Origin: Streptomyces tropicalis
GTDB lineage: Bacteria; Actinomycetota; Actinomycetes; Streptomycetales; Streptomycetaceae
Reading direction: 5' to 3'
Assembly (NCBI RefSeq): GCF_029269835.1
Contig: NZ_JARJBB010000002.1
Span: forward strand, 1 to 64,000
DNA length: 64,000 nucleotides
Shown here: piece after piece, positions 26,698 to 35,214 of the stretch
Numbering within the stretch: the first letter of the stretch is position 1
How the letters are laid out: the number at the start of each line of letters is the position of its first letter
Notes under the pieces: model-generated
The model's input: only the letters and a program-made list of their open reading frames with translations
Databases searched by the model: none
Told to the model about the DNA's origin: nothing
Made by a program: the position numbers and the translations under genes

Positions 26698-27669
26698 TCA
26701 GAACAGCGCCCGCGCCAGCGCCCGGCGCGCCCCCGCGACCCGCGGGTCCTCGGCGCCGACGACCTCGAAGAGCGCCAGCAGCCGCAGCCGTACCGCGTCC
26801 CGGTCCTCCCCCGCCGTACGGCGCACGGTGTCGACGAGGCGCCCGAAGGCGTCCTCCACGTGCCCGCCGACCAGATCCAGGTCGGCGGCGGCGATCTGCG
26901 CCTGCGCGTCGGCCGGCCGGTCGGCCGCGTCCCGGCGCACCTGCTGCGGGTCCAGCCCCTGCACCCGCTGGAGCAACTCGGCCTGCGCGAGGCCCAGTGC
27001 GGCCTCGGGGTTGCCCGGGTCGGCGGACAGGACGTTCCGGTAGGCCTGGACGGCGCCGGCCAGGTCGCCCGCGTCGAGGGCCTGTACGGCCGCGTTCAGT
27101 TCCGCGTCGTGCGGGCCGGCCGGGACCTCGGTGTCGGCCTTGGCACCCTGCTCGGCATCGGGGTCGACCGTCAGGCCGGTGAGGCCGAAGCGCTGCTCGG
27201 CGACCTGGACGAGCTGGTCCAGGGTCTCCCGGATCTGCGGCTCGCTCGCGGCGCCCTGGAAGAGGGGCAGGGCCTGCCCGGCGACCACGGCGAAGACCGC
27301 CGGGATCCCCTGGACGCCGAACTGCTGCATGAGGAGCTGGTTGGCGTCGACGTCGATTTTGGCGAGGAGGAAGCGCCCGTTGTACTCGGCGGCCAGCCGC
27401 TCCAGGACCGGGCTCAGCTGCTTGCAGGGCTCGCACCACTCGGCCCAGAAGTCGATGACGACGGGCACCTCGGCGGAGCGCTGCAGGACATCGCGTTCGA
27501 AGGTGGCTTCGTCGACGTCGATGACCAGGTCGGCCGGGGAGAGGGCGGCCGGCCCGCCCTCCCGGGCCGCCTGGGCGCGCGCCTGCTCCGCCTTCGCCTT
27601 GGCCTCCTGGGCCGCCTTCACCGCGGCGAGGTCGACGACTCCGCTCATGGACATGTTCCGTGGCTGCAT
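26698..27669 (-). CDS. Thioredoxin-TPR protein (YbbN/CnoX-like)
   Basis: 323 residues from ATG 27669 with GGGGGAGG upstream; Met 6 or 8 are alternatives. Residues about 45-155 form a thioredoxin domain with VVIDFWAEWCEPCKQL (Cys79, Cys82), and the cis-Pro in QGIPAVFAV; residues about 185-323 are helical TPR-like repeats (AVQALDAGDLAGAVQAYRNVLSADPGNPEAALGLAQAELL). E. coli YbbN (CnoX) is a chaperone that protects proteins from oxidation and hands them to GroEL; that E. coli protein lacks a full CxxC pair, while this one has it. No operon partner is evident. Confidence 0.92.
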   Translation of the reverse strand: MQPRNMSMSGVVDLAAVKAAQEAKAKAEQARAQAAREGGPAALSPADLVIDVDEATFERDVLQRSAEVPVVIDFWAEWCEPCKQLSPVLERLAAEYNGRFLLAKIDVDANQLLMQQFGVQGIPAVFAVVAGQALPLFQGAASEPQIRETLDQLVQVAEQRFGLTGLTVDPDAEQGAKADTEVPAGPHDAELNAAVQALDAGDLAGAVQAYRNVLSADPGNPEAALGLAQAELLQRVQGLDPQQVRRDAADRPADAQAQIAAADLDLVGGHVEDAFGRLVDTVRRTAGEDRDAVRLRLLALFEVVGAEDPRVAGARRALARALF

Positions 27670-27918
27670 GCGTCTATCCTCCCCCGATCTGCGCGCGCGT
27701 GTGAAAACCGCTGTGAAAGCCGGTGCTGCCGAGTGTGGTTGGGCGCCGGGTCCCCACCGGGCGCCGCAGGGTCGTGCTGCGTGGTCGTCGCTCGCGCGGA
27801 TCCTCGGATCCGCGTTTTCGATACGACCCGTAGCGTAATGGCACGGAGTGCCTCAGCGAAACCACACCCCGGTGATCTCCCTCACGGCCACACAGGAACC
27901 GGCGGTTATGGTCGAGGG

Positions 27919-28545
27919 ATGCAGAGCCGCACCCCCGCCGCCCGCTCCGGGCGCCCGCGCAGCACCGCCGCGGACACCGCGATCCTGGCCGCGACCCGGG
28001 CGGCCCTGGTCGAGCTCGGCTGGTCGAAGCTCACCCTCCAGGACGTGGCCACGCGCGCCGGGGTTGCAAAGACGACGCTGTACCGCCGCTGGGCGGGCAA
28101 GAACGAGCTGGTGGTCGACGCGGTGGCCGAGCTCTTCGACGAGCTGCGGCTGCCCGACCTGGGCAGCCTGGCCGCCGACATCGAGGGCGTGGTGCTCCAG
28201 TTCGCGGCCATCCTGGCCCGGCCGGAGGCCAAGAGCGGACTGATGGCCGTGGTCGCCGAGTCGACCCGGGACGACGCGCTGCGCGAGCGGATCCGGTGCT
28301 CGATCGTGGAACGGCAGAAGCGGCTGGTGCTGGAGGGCCGGGCGCGCGCCCAGACCCGCGGCGAACTGCCCGCCGAGCCGGACCCGGAGCAGGCGGCGCG
28401 CACCGCCGACCTCATCTTCGACGTGGTGGCGGGCGCGGTGGTCCATCGCACCCTGGTGAGCGCGGAACCGGCGGACGGCGAATGGGTGCGCAGCTTCACC
28501 CGGGTCCTGCTGGTGGGCCTGGCGGGGGCGGAGCAGGACTCCTAG
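27919..28545 (+). CDS. TetR-family transcriptional regulator
   Basis: 208 residues from ATG 27919 (GTCGAGGG upstream). The DNA-binding helix-turn-helix is at about residues 20-65 (AILAATRAALVELGWSKLTL, VATRAGVAKTTLYRRWAGKNELVVDAVAEL), with a C-terminal ligand domain of the TetR_C_16-like class. Target unknown: divergent from the thioredoxin-TPR gene over 249 bases. The TAG stop is the CTAG border of the second MITE-like element. Confidence 0.9.
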   Translation: MQSRTPAARSGRPRSTAADTAILAATRAALVELGWSKLTLQDVATRAGVAKTTLYRRWAGKNELVVDAVAELFDELRLPDLGSLAADIEGVVLQFAAILARPEAKSGLMAVVAESTRDDALRERIRCSIVERQKRLVLEGRARAQTRGELPAEPDPEQAARTADLIFDVVAGAVVHRTLVSAEPADGEWVRSFTRVLLVGLAGAEQDS

Positions 28546-28722
28546 GGCGTGTCCGCAAGGTCGCGTCGTTCGCCCGCAGGGCGGGCGTCGCGGCGTCCGG
28601 TGCGTGCTCTCGGCGTGCCGGCCGGAAGTCCTCGTACGGGGCGTACTCGGGCTTTCGGCCGGTGCGGCGGGAGTGCGTGCCGGGCGTCGCGACACGGACG
28701 GGACTGTGCGGACACACCCCAG
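28542..28722. mobile_element. MITE-like element B, about 173 bp, related to element A
   Basis: Element proper 28546-28718. Terminal inverted repeats of 22 bp match at 18 positions (left GGCGTGTCCGCAAGGTCGCG). The left flank is CTAG (28542-28545), the right flank CCAG, a plausible decayed target duplication. Segments 28589-28604 (CGCGGCGTCCGGTGCG) and 28676-28692 (CGTGCCGGGCGTCGCGA) are identical to segments of element A, although the terminal sequences differ. No transposase. GGCGTGTCCGC ends resemble those of IS5-group elements in this genus (from memory). Confidence 0.7.
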
Positions 28723-28842
28723 GGCCCGCGCTGCACCCCTGTGACGTCCGCGCGGCGGCTGCGAGCGCGCCGCGGCGACCGGCGGCGCCGGACGGCACGG
28801 CCTGCGGCCCGCACGGCCGCGTGCGGCCCGTGGAACGGCCGC

Positions 28843-28871
28843 GGGCGGCCCGCCGGGTGTGCGGGCCGCCC
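28843..28871. terminator. 10-bp hairpin at the 3' end of icmA
   Basis: GGGCGGCCCG (28843-28852) and CGGGCCGCCC (28862-28871) are perfect complements with a nine-base loop, 17 bases beyond the icmA stop on the minus strand. The remaining 28723-28842 sequence holds nothing I recognise. Confidence 0.65.
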
Positions 28872-28887
28872 GGTGTCCGGCGGTGCG

Positions 28888-30588
28888 TCAGAAGCCCGCC
28901 GGCTCCGTGTAGACGCCCCACTCGTCCCGCAGGACCCCGCAGATCTCCCCGAGCGTCGCCTCGGCCCGGACCGCCTCCAGCATGGGCTCGATCATGTTCG
29001 AGCCGTCGCGCGCGGCGGCGAGCATCGCGTCCAGGGCGGAGCGCACGGCCGCGTCGTCGCGGGCCGTGCGGCGCTCGCCGAGCACCCGGACCTGCTCGCG
29101 CTCGACCTCGTGGCTGACCCGCAGGATCTCCAGGTCCCCGGTCACGGAACCGGTGGCCGTGTTGACGCCGACGACCCGCTTGTCGCCCTTCTCCAGCGCC
29201 TGCTGGTACCGGAAGGCGGACTCCGCGATCTCGCCGGTGAACCAGCCGTCCTCGATGCCCCGCAGGATGCCGGACGTGACCGGGCCGATCGGGTGCCGCC
29301 CGTCGGGGTGCGCCCGCAGCCCGCGTTCCTTGATCTGCTCGAAGATCTTCTCCGCGTCGGCCTCGATCCGGTCCGTCAGCTGCTCGACGTACCAGGCGCC
29401 GCCCAGCGGGTCGGCGACGTTGGCGACGCCGGTCTCCTCCATGAGCACCTGCTGGGTGCGCAGCGCGATCTCCGCGGCCTGCTCGCTCGGCAGCGCGAGC
29501 GTCTCGTCGAGGGCGTTGGTGTGCAGGGAGTTGGTGCCGCCGAGCACCGCGGCGAGCGCCTCGACGGCGGTGCGCACCACGTTGTTGTAGGGCTGCTGGG
29601 CGGTCAGCGAGACGCCCGCGGTCTGGGTGTGGAAGCGCAGCCACTGCGCCTTGTCGGTCTGCGCGCCGTAGACGTCGCGCATCCAGCGCGCCCAGATGCG
29701 GCGCGCGGCACGGAACTTGGCGATCTCCTCGAAGAAGTCGAGGTGCGCGTCGAAGAAGAAGGACAGGCCGGGGGCGAAGACGTCGACGTCCAGGCCGCGG
29801 GACAGGCCCAGTTCCACGTAGCCGAAGCCGTCGGCGAGCGTGTAGGCGAGCTCCTGGGCGGCCGTCGCCCCGGCCTCGCGGATGTGGTAGCCGGAGACCG
29901 ACAGCGGCTTGTACGCGGGGATGCGGGCCGCGCAGTGCTCCATCAGGTCGCCGATCAGCCGCAGATGGGGCTCGGGCTCGAAGAGCCACTCCTTCTGGGC
30001 GATGTACTCCTTGAAGATGTCCGTCTGGAGGGTGCCGTTGAGCACCGCGGCGTCCACGCCCTGCCGCTCCGCGGCGACCAGGTACATGCAGAAGACGGGC
30101 ACGGCGGGCCCGCTGATGGTCATCGACGTGGTGACGTCGCCGAGCGGGATGTCCTTGAAGAGGACCTCCATGTCGGCGGCCGAGTCGATGGCGACTCCGC
30201 AGTGCCCGACCTCGCCCAGGGAGCGGGGGTCGTCGGAGTCGCGGCCCATCAGCGTCGGCATGTCGAAGGCCACGGAGAGACCGCCGCCGCCGGCGGCGAG
30301 GATCATCTTGTAGCGCTCGTTGGTCTGCTCGGCGTTGCCGAAGCCGGCGAACTGCCGGATGGTCCAGGTGCGGCCCCGGTAGCCGGTCGGGTGCAGCCCG
30401 CGGGTGAAGGGGTACTCCCCGGGCCAGCCGATCCGCTCGAAGCCCTCGTACGCGTCCCCCGGGCGGGGTCCGTACACGGGCTCCACGGGGTCGCCCGAGA
30501 GCGTGGTGAAGTCTGCGTCGCGCTTGCGTGCGGCGTCGTACCGGGCCTGCCAGCGTCGGCGGCCCTCCTCGATGGCGTCAGCGTCCAT
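28888..30588 (-). CDS. icmA: Isobutyryl-CoA mutase large subunit
   Basis: 566 residues, the length known for IcmA; methylmalonyl-CoA mutase large subunits are near 730 and carry a B12 domain that is absent here. The barrel signature AFDMPTLMGRDSD replaces the YDLPTQ-type loop of methylmalonyl-CoA mutases, and the usual Arg of the substrate pocket is not seen in TAGVSLTAQQPYNNVVRT; both fit an isobutyryl/n-butyryl-CoA substrate. The enzyme needs a separate B12-binding subunit IcmB, which is not in this window. An operator-like palindrome lies 9 bases ahead of the ATG. A MeaA-type ethylmalonyl-CoA mutase is less likely given the missing B12 domain. Confidence 0.88.
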   Translation of the reverse strand: MDADAIEEGRRRWQARYDAARKRDADFTTLSGDPVEPVYGPRPGDAYEGFERIGWPGEYPFTRGLHPTGYRGRTWTIRQFAGFGNAEQTNERYKMILAAGGGGLSVAFDMPTLMGRDSDDPRSLGEVGHCGVAIDSAADMEVLFKDIPLGDVTTSMTISGPAVPVFCMYLVAAERQGVDAAVLNGTLQTDIFKEYIAQKEWLFEPEPHLRLIGDLMEHCAARIPAYKPLSVSGYHIREAGATAAQELAYTLADGFGYVELGLSRGLDVDVFAPGLSFFFDAHLDFFEEIAKFRAARRIWARWMRDVYGAQTDKAQWLRFHTQTAGVSLTAQQPYNNVVRTAVEALAAVLGGTNSLHTNALDETLALPSEQAAEIALRTQQVLMEETGVANVADPLGGAWYVEQLTDRIEADAEKIFEQIKERGLRAHPDGRHPIGPVTSGILRGIEDGWFTGEIAESAFRYQQALEKGDKRVVGVNTATGSVTGDLEILRVSHEVEREQVRVLGERRTARDDAAVRSALDAMLAAARDGSNMIEPMLEAVRAEATLGEICGVLRDEWGVYTEPAGF

Positions 30589-30596
30589 ACCCTCGA

Positions 30597-30620
30597 ATTT
30601 ACTTGGACGTCCTAGTAAAT
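30597..30620. promoter_or_regulatory. 24-bp operator-like palindrome at the icmA promoter
   Basis: Half-sites ATTTACTTGGAC and GTCCTAGTAAAT form an inverted repeat broken at only one base pair (position 8 against 17). It ends nine bases from the icmA start codon on the minus strand, so a bound protein would block initiation. The region is AT-rich compared with its neighbours. Confidence 0.75.
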
Positions 30621-30670
30621 GTCGACGGGTGACCGCCGCACGGGTTCCGTACGGCGGTGCGACGGTGCGG

Positions 30671-31009
30671 TTACGCCTCGGCGACCGCGGCGGGGGCGTC
30701 GGCGACCTTGGCCTCCAGCTCGCGGCTGACGCCCCGCTCCACGAAGAACGCGGCGGTGGGGATCGTGCCCGCCAGCAGCACCCACAGCTGCTTGCCGACC
30801 GGCCACTTCGCCTTGGCGCCCAGGTCGAACGCGAACACCAGGTAGACGACGTACAGCCAGCCGTGCGCGATGGCGACGACGCGGGTGAAGCCGGTGGCGC
30901 CGTCGATGTCCAGCCCGTACTTGGCGATCATGCTCAGGCACAGCAGCACCAGCAGGACACCGGTGACGTAGGCCATGACGCGGTAGCGGGTCAGCACGCT
31001 CTTCTTCAT
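30671..31009 (-). CDS. DUF3817-family membrane protein
   Basis: 112 residues from ATG 31009. Three membrane helices (about 12-30, 42-62, 76-94) with the DUF3817 signature AIAHGWLYVVYLVFAFDLGAKAKWP; Ala-rich tail. No ribosome site is visible; TACGCT about six bases upstream could be a -10 for a leaderless message. Function of the family is unknown. A second DUF3817 protein is encoded at 31925-32269. Confidence 0.85.
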   Translation of the reverse strand: MKKSVLTRYRVMAYVTGVLLVLLCLSMIAKYGLDIDGATGFTRVVAIAHGWLYVVYLVFAFDLGAKAKWPVGKQLWVLLAGTIPTAAFFVERGVSRELEAKVADAPAAVAEA

Positions 31010-31052
31010 GCCGTCGAGCGTAACCGCCCGTTCCGGGAGATCTTGCCCGGGG

Positions 31053-31562
31053 TCAGTCCTCGTCGAAGTCGTGCGCGGAGACCCGCAGCGGCCGCAGCAT
31101 CGCGAAGATCTCCGCGCACTCCTCGGCGTCGTACGCGCCCAGCCCGAAGTCCATCGCCATCAGGTCGCGGGTGGCCGACTCGACGACCTCGCGGCCCTTG
31201 GCGGTGATCACGGCGAGGGTGCCGCGGCCGTCGTTGGGATTGGGCCGCTTGTCCACCAGACCCGACCTGACCAGGCGGTCCACGGTGTTCGTCACGGAGG
31301 TGGGGTGCACCATCAGGCGCTCGCCGATCTTGGACATCGGCAGCTCGCCGGCCTTGGAGAAGGTGAGCAGCACCAGGGCCTCGTAGCGCGCGAAGGTCAG
31401 CCCGTAGGGCTTGACCACCGCGTCGACCTCGGCCAGCAGGATCTGGTGGGCGCGCATGATCGAGGTGATCGCGGCCATGGACGGCACGGTGCCCCAGCGC
31501 TGCTTCCAGAGTTCGTCGGCACGGGCGATGGGGTCGAACGGGAGACTGAGGGGCTTCGGCAC
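31053..31562 (-). CDS. MarR-family transcriptional regulator
   Basis: 169 residues from GTG 31562. Winged helix core at about residues 55-125: LTFARYEALVLLTFSKAGELPMSKIGERLMVHPTSVTNTVDRLVRSGLVDKR, with the wing DGRGTLAVITAKG. An N-terminal extension (FDPIARADELWKQRW) is common in actinobacterial relatives. It sits between two DUF3817 genes on the same strand; its ligand and targets are unknown. Confidence 0.9.
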   Translation of the reverse strand: MPKPLSLPFDPIARADELWKQRWGTVPSMAAITSIMRAHQILLAEVDAVVKPYGLTFARYEALVLLTFSKAGELPMSKIGERLMVHPTSVTNTVDRLVRSGLVDKRPNPNDGRGTLAVITAKGREVVESATRDLMAMDFGLGAYDAEECAEIFAMLRPLRVSAHDFDED

Positions 31563-31628
31563 GTCGTCAGACCCTACCGGGCGGTCATATCGTGGGCAGC
31601 CCCGTCTCGCACTTCGGTCGGACGGCTC

Positions 31629-31928
31629 TCAGGCGTCCTGCGCCAGGTACCGCTCGACCGTCTCGACCTTGGAGGTCAGACCGTCGGTCACCCCGGGGCG
31701 GATGTCCGCCTTGAGGACCAGGGACACCCGGGGCGCCCGCGCCTCGACCGCGGCGACGGCCCGCCGGACCACGTCCATGACCTCGCCCCACTCGCCCTCG
31801 ACGGACGTGAACATCGCGTCGGTGCGGTGCGGCAGCCCGGACTCGCGGACCACGCGGACCGCGTCGGCGACGTACTCCCCCACGTCCTCGCCGACGCCGA
31901 GCGGGGTGACCGAGAAGGCGACGATCAT
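31629..31928 (-). CDS. MTH1187 / DUF77-type (YkoF-like, thiamine-binding) protein
   Basis: 99 residues from ATG 31928. The sequence [23 protein letters not shown] and [19 protein letters not shown] matches the MTH1187 family, ferredoxin-like tetramers; some relatives bind thiamine or its pyrimidine. No thiamine genes or riboswitch are nearby, so ligand is uncertain. The start overlaps the upstream DUF3817 stop as ATGA, so the pair is coupled. Confidence 0.85.
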   Translation of the reverse strand: MIVAFSVTPLGVGEDVGEYVADAVRVVRESGLPHRTDAMFTSVEGEWGEVMDVVRRAVAAVEARAPRVSLVLKADIRPGVTDGLTSKVETVERYLAQDA

Positions 31929-32269
31929 GCGTTCACGACCCCCTCGCGGCGGGCGCGGGACGCGATCACCGCGTCCTCGGCCTCGCGCTTGAGGCGGCGC
32001 TCGGCGAAGAAGCCGCCGGTGGGCAGCACGGAGAGGACGAAGTAGAGCGCGGCGGTCTTCAGCGGCCACTTGGTGCGGTTCCAGGCGTCGGCCCAGAAGA
32101 GCACGTAGAGGATGAAGAGGATGCCGTGGACCGCGCCCATCACGGGCACCGCGTTGAAGTCCGTGGTCCGCTTCAGCACCGAGCAGACCAGCAGGAGCAG
32201 GAAGGAGACGGCCTCGGGGGCCGAGACCAGGCGGAGCCGGCGGAGGGCGGTGGCGGTCTTGATGTCCAC
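31925..32269 (-). CDS. DUF3817-family membrane protein, second copy
   Basis: 114 residues from ATG 32269 (GGTGACC just upstream). Three membrane helices with the family pattern [26 protein letters not shown]-terminus charged. Paralogue of the protein at 30671-31009 but clearly diverged. Four-base overlap with the MTH1187 gene. Role unknown. Confidence 0.85.
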   Translation of the reverse strand: MDIKTATALRRLRLVSAPEAVSFLLLLVCSVLKRTTDFNAVPVMGAVHGILFILYVLFWADAWNRTKWPLKTAALYFVLSVLPTGGFFAERRLKREAEDAVIASRARREGVVNA

Positions 32270-32511
32270 GGGTCACCTTCGGTGGGAGAGACGCTGAGGG
32301 CGCGGGCGGTTTGTGAACGCACGCACAAACACCGCTCCATTGTGGCAAACCCGCGGCGGTACCCCGGGAGGGGGGCCGCCGGGCGGGTCCGCGGCGGGAC
32401 GCGGAGGACCGCGGCGGCCCGGGGGGCCGGCGGGTGACTCGGGGTCGTCCCGGGGTGCGTGTCCTCCCCTAGGACCTGTCGGCGGGCGGGGTCCGCCGCT
32501 ACCGTCGCCCC

Positions 32512-33150
32512 GTGGCGATGTTCCGACTTCAGGGAAACAAGGTGCTCGCCGTCGACATGACCGGGGACGCCGTCAAGGCGAAGAACGGCTCGATGGTCGC
32601 GTACGACGGGCGGATGGCCTTCAAGAAGCTGACCGGCGGCGGCGAGGGACTGCGGGGGATGGTGACCCGGCGGCTCACCGGCGAGCAGATGACGGTGATG
32701 GAGGTGAAGGGGCACGGGACCTGCTGGTTCGCCGACCGCGCCTCCGAGATCAACCTCGTGTCCCTCCGGGGCGACCGGCTGTTCGTGGAGTCGAGCAACC
32801 TGCTCGCGGCCGACGCCGGGCTGCGCACCGGGACGACCTTCACCGGGCTGCGGGGCGCCTCCCAGGGCAACGGGCTGTTCACCACCACCGTCGAGGGGCA
32901 CGGTCAGGCGGCGATCACGTCCGACGGGCCGGCCGTGGTGCTGCGGGTCGCTCCGGAGTACCCGCTGATCGTCGACCCGGGTGCCTACATCGCCCACCAG
33001 GGGAACGTGCGCCAGTCCTTCCAGTCCGGTGTGACCTTCCGCACGTTCCTCGGGGAGGGCGGCGGCGAGGCCTTCCAGATCCGTTTCGAGGGGGACGGGC
33101 TGGTCTACGTGCAGCCGAGCGAGCGGAACACGATCGCGGGGGACCTCTGA
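32512..33150 (+). CDS. AIM24-family protein, paralogue 1
   Basis: 212 residues from GTG 32512 (ATG 32518 possible). AIM24 proteins have a TRAP-like beta fold; the name comes from yeast Aim24, a mitochondrial inner-membrane organiser, and bacterial roles are unclear. Features: FRLQGNKVLAVDMTGDAVKAKNGSMVAYDG, GQGNGLFTTTVEGHGQ-like core, DPGAYIAHQG and the C-terminal GGGEAFQIRFEGDGLVYVQPSE. No signal peptide or membrane helix. First of three tandem paralogues with nearly no spacing. Confidence 0.9.
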   Translation: MAMFRLQGNKVLAVDMTGDAVKAKNGSMVAYDGRMAFKKLTGGGEGLRGMVTRRLTGEQMTVMEVKGHGTCWFADRASEINLVSLRGDRLFVESSNLLAADAGLRTGTTFTGLRGASQGNGLFTTTVEGHGQAAITSDGPAVVLRVAPEYPLIVDPGAYIAHQGNVRQSFQSGVTFRTFLGEGGGEAFQIRFEGDGLVYVQPSERNTIAGDL

Positions 33151-33151
33151 G

Positions 33152-33802
33152 ATGACACTGCGGGAGATCAACCCGAAGATGGTCGAGGCGGTGGTCGGGC
33201 CCGGCGTGCGGCTGTTCAGCCAGCGCGGGGCCATGCTCGCCTACCGGGGCGAGGTGTCGTTCACGCCCAGCATCCAGGGCGGACAGGGCGGCCTCGCGTC
33301 GATGATCGGGCGGCGGGTCGCCGGCGAGGCCACCCCGCTGATGGCCGTGGAGGGCAGCGGCACCGTCTTCTTCGGGCACGGCGGCCACCACGTGCACGTC
33401 GTCCACCTCTCCGGGGACACCCTGCACGTGGAGGCGGACCGGCTGCTCGCCTTCGAGGGCACGCTCCGGCAGGGGACCATGTTCATGGGCTCGGAGGGCG
33501 GGGTGATGGGCATGGTCCGGGGCCAGGTCACCGGCCAGGGCCTGTTCACCACCACGCTCCAGGGGCACGGCTCGGCCGCCGTGATGGCGCACGGCGGCGT
33601 CTTCGAGGTCCCGATCGCCCCGGACCACCCGGTGCACGTCGACCCGCAGGCCTACGTCGCCCACCGCGGGGACGTGCGCAACCGGCTGTCGGCGGCGCTC
33701 GGCTGGCGGGACATGGTGGGCCGCGGCTCCGGCGAGGCGTTCCAGCTGGAGCTGAGCGGCAGCGGCACGGTCTACGTCCAGGCCTCGGAGGAGAAGCTGT
33801 GA
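33152..33802 (+). CDS. AIM24-family protein, paralogue 2
   Basis: 216 residues from ATG 33152, one base after the preceding stop. Same layout as its neighbour: GVRLFSQRGAMLAYRGEV, TGQGLFTTTLQGHGSAAVMAHGG, DPQAYVAHRGDV and SGEAFQLELSGSGTVYVQASEEKL. Cytoplasmic by prediction. Its last codons overlap the start of paralogue 3 by four bases (GTGA), so all three are probably made in fixed proportion. Confidence 0.9.
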   Translation: MTLREINPKMVEAVVGPGVRLFSQRGAMLAYRGEVSFTPSIQGGQGGLASMIGRRVAGEATPLMAVEGSGTVFFGHGGHHVHVVHLSGDTLHVEADRLLAFEGTLRQGTMFMGSEGGVMGMVRGQVTGQGLFTTTLQGHGSAAVMAHGGVFEVPIAPDHPVHVDPQAYVAHRGDVRNRLSAALGWRDMVGRGSGEAFQLELSGSGTVYVQASEEKL

Positions 33803-34596
33803 GCGGATACGGGGGCGCCGGGCCCGTGGTGCACGACCCCACGACCCTGCCGGCGGACGACAACGTCACCAAGTACACCTTCTGCGTGGAGCTCAAGGGC
33901 AGCCCGTGGTTCCTGCAGAAGGGGAAGATGATCGCCTACTACGGGGCGATCGAGTTCAACGGCGTCGGGCACGGCCGGCTGGACCGCCTGGTGCGCACGT
34001 CGTTCCATTCGCCTCTGCACGCGAGCGACTGGGTCGTGGCGGAGGGCTCGGGCCGGATGCTGCTCGCCGACCGGGCCTTCGACGTCAACTCCTACGACCT
34101 GGACGACGGCAACCTGACCATTCGCTCCGGCAACCTGCTCGCTTTTCAGCCAAGCTTGGCACTCAAACAGTCGATCGTGCCGGGCTTTCTGACACTCATC
34201 GGAACCGGAAAGTTCGTGGCCGCATCTAACGGTCCGGTGGTGTTCCTGGAACCCCCGATCCGGGTGGACCCGCAGGCGCTCGTCGGCTGGGCCGACTGCC
34301 CCTCGCCGTGCCACCACTACGACCACGGCTACCTGACGGGGGTCATGGGCGGCCTACGTGCGATGACGGGCCTCGGCGGGGCCTCCGGCGAGGAGCACCA
34401 GTTCGAGTTCGTGGGGGCCGGCACGGTACTGCTCCAGTCGTCCGAAACCCTGATGCCCGAGCAGGACACCGGAGTGGTCCCGGCGGAGCCCGGGGTACCC
34501 GGTCGCACGGGGACGCCGGCGGGCCACGGAGCACAGGCAGGGGCACCGCGCCTTCCCGGACAGCTGGGAGACCTCCAGCGTCGCTTCGGGCTGTGA
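33799..34596 (+). CDS. AIM24-family protein, paralogue 3 with C-terminal extension
   Basis: 265 residues from GTG 33799. The AIM24 core runs to about residue 215 (KGKMIAYYGAIEFNG, GSGRMLLADRAFDVNSYDL, DPQALVGWADCPSPCHHYDHGY, GEEHQFEFVGAGTVLLQSSE); the remaining 50 residues are a Gly/Pro-rich tail that the other two lack. A CPSPCHH motif could bind metal. The codons around 34140-34225 are less GC-biased than the rest of the gene. Confidence 0.88.
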   Translation: MSGYGGAGPVVHDPTTLPADDNVTKYTFCVELKGSPWFLQKGKMIAYYGAIEFNGVGHGRLDRLVRTSFHSPLHASDWVVAEGSGRMLLADRAFDVNSYDLDDGNLTIRSGNLLAFQPSLALKQSIVPGFLTLIGTGKFVAASNGPVVFLEPPIRVDPQALVGWADCPSPCHHYDHGYLTGVMGGLRAMTGLGGASGEEHQFEFVGAGTVLLQSSETLMPEQDTGVVPAEPGVPGRTGTPAGHGAQAGAPRLPGQLGDLQRRFGL

Positions 34597-34692
34597 GCGG
34601 TAGTCTGCGGAGTGTGACGGATCGAACGCCTGCACACCCGTCACGCCACCCCTCACTAGTTCGCCTTTCAACATTTTAGGTAGACTTCATTC

Positions 34693-35169
34693 ATGGAGAC
34701 CGAGACGGCCACGCACTGGCTGACCGATGCGGAGCAGTGCGCCTGGCGCACCCACCTGGAGGTCAACCGGCTGCTGACCTACCAGCTCGAGAAGGACCTG
34801 CAGCCGTTCGGCCTGACGATGAACGACTACGAGATCCTGGTGAACCTCTCGGAGTCGGAGGACGTGCGGATGCGGATGAGCGACCTCGCGTCCGCCACCC
34901 TGCAGTCCAAGAGCCGCCTCTCGCACCAGATCACCCGCATGGAGAACGCGAACCTGGTGCGCCGGGAGAACTGCGAGTCGGACCGCCGTGGGCTCTACGC
35001 GGTCCTGACCGACCACGGCATGGAGACGATGCAGAAGGTGGCACCGCACCACGTGGCCTCGGTCCGCAGGCACTTCATCGACCTGCTGGACCCCGAGGCG
35101 CTGGCCGAGCTGGACAGGGCCCTGAAGCCCATCGCGGAGCACCTGCGCGGCCGGCGCGGCCGCCCGTAG
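34693..35169 (+). CDS. MarR-family transcriptional regulator
   Basis: 158 residues from ATG 34693. Winged-helix core about residues 40-110: LTMNDYEILVNLSESEDVRMRMSDLASATLQSKSRLSHQITRMENANLVRRENCESDRRG. No Shine-Dalgarno sequence precedes ATG; TAGACT ends seven bases upstream, so a leaderless transcript is possible. The 40 bases before the gene are strikingly AT-rich for this genome. Cys 15 and Cys 98 might be redox-active. Convergent with meaB. Confidence 0.9.
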   Translation: METETATHWLTDAEQCAWRTHLEVNRLLTYQLEKDLQPFGLTMNDYEILVNLSESEDVRMRMSDLASATLQSKSRLSHQITRMENANLVRRENCESDRRGLYAVLTDHGMETMQKVAPHHVASVRRHFIDLLDPEALAELDRALKPIAEHLRGRRGRP

Positions 35170-35214
35170 CGACCGCCGTCGCCCCGCCCGCCGCCGGGCC
35201 CGGAAGGCCCCGGC

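Noticed and set aside
29000..30588. Methylmalonyl-CoA mutase assignment for icmA
   Set aside because: The B12-binding domain is absent, length is 566, and the substrate-loop sequence FDMPTLMGRD fits isobutyryl-CoA mutase.
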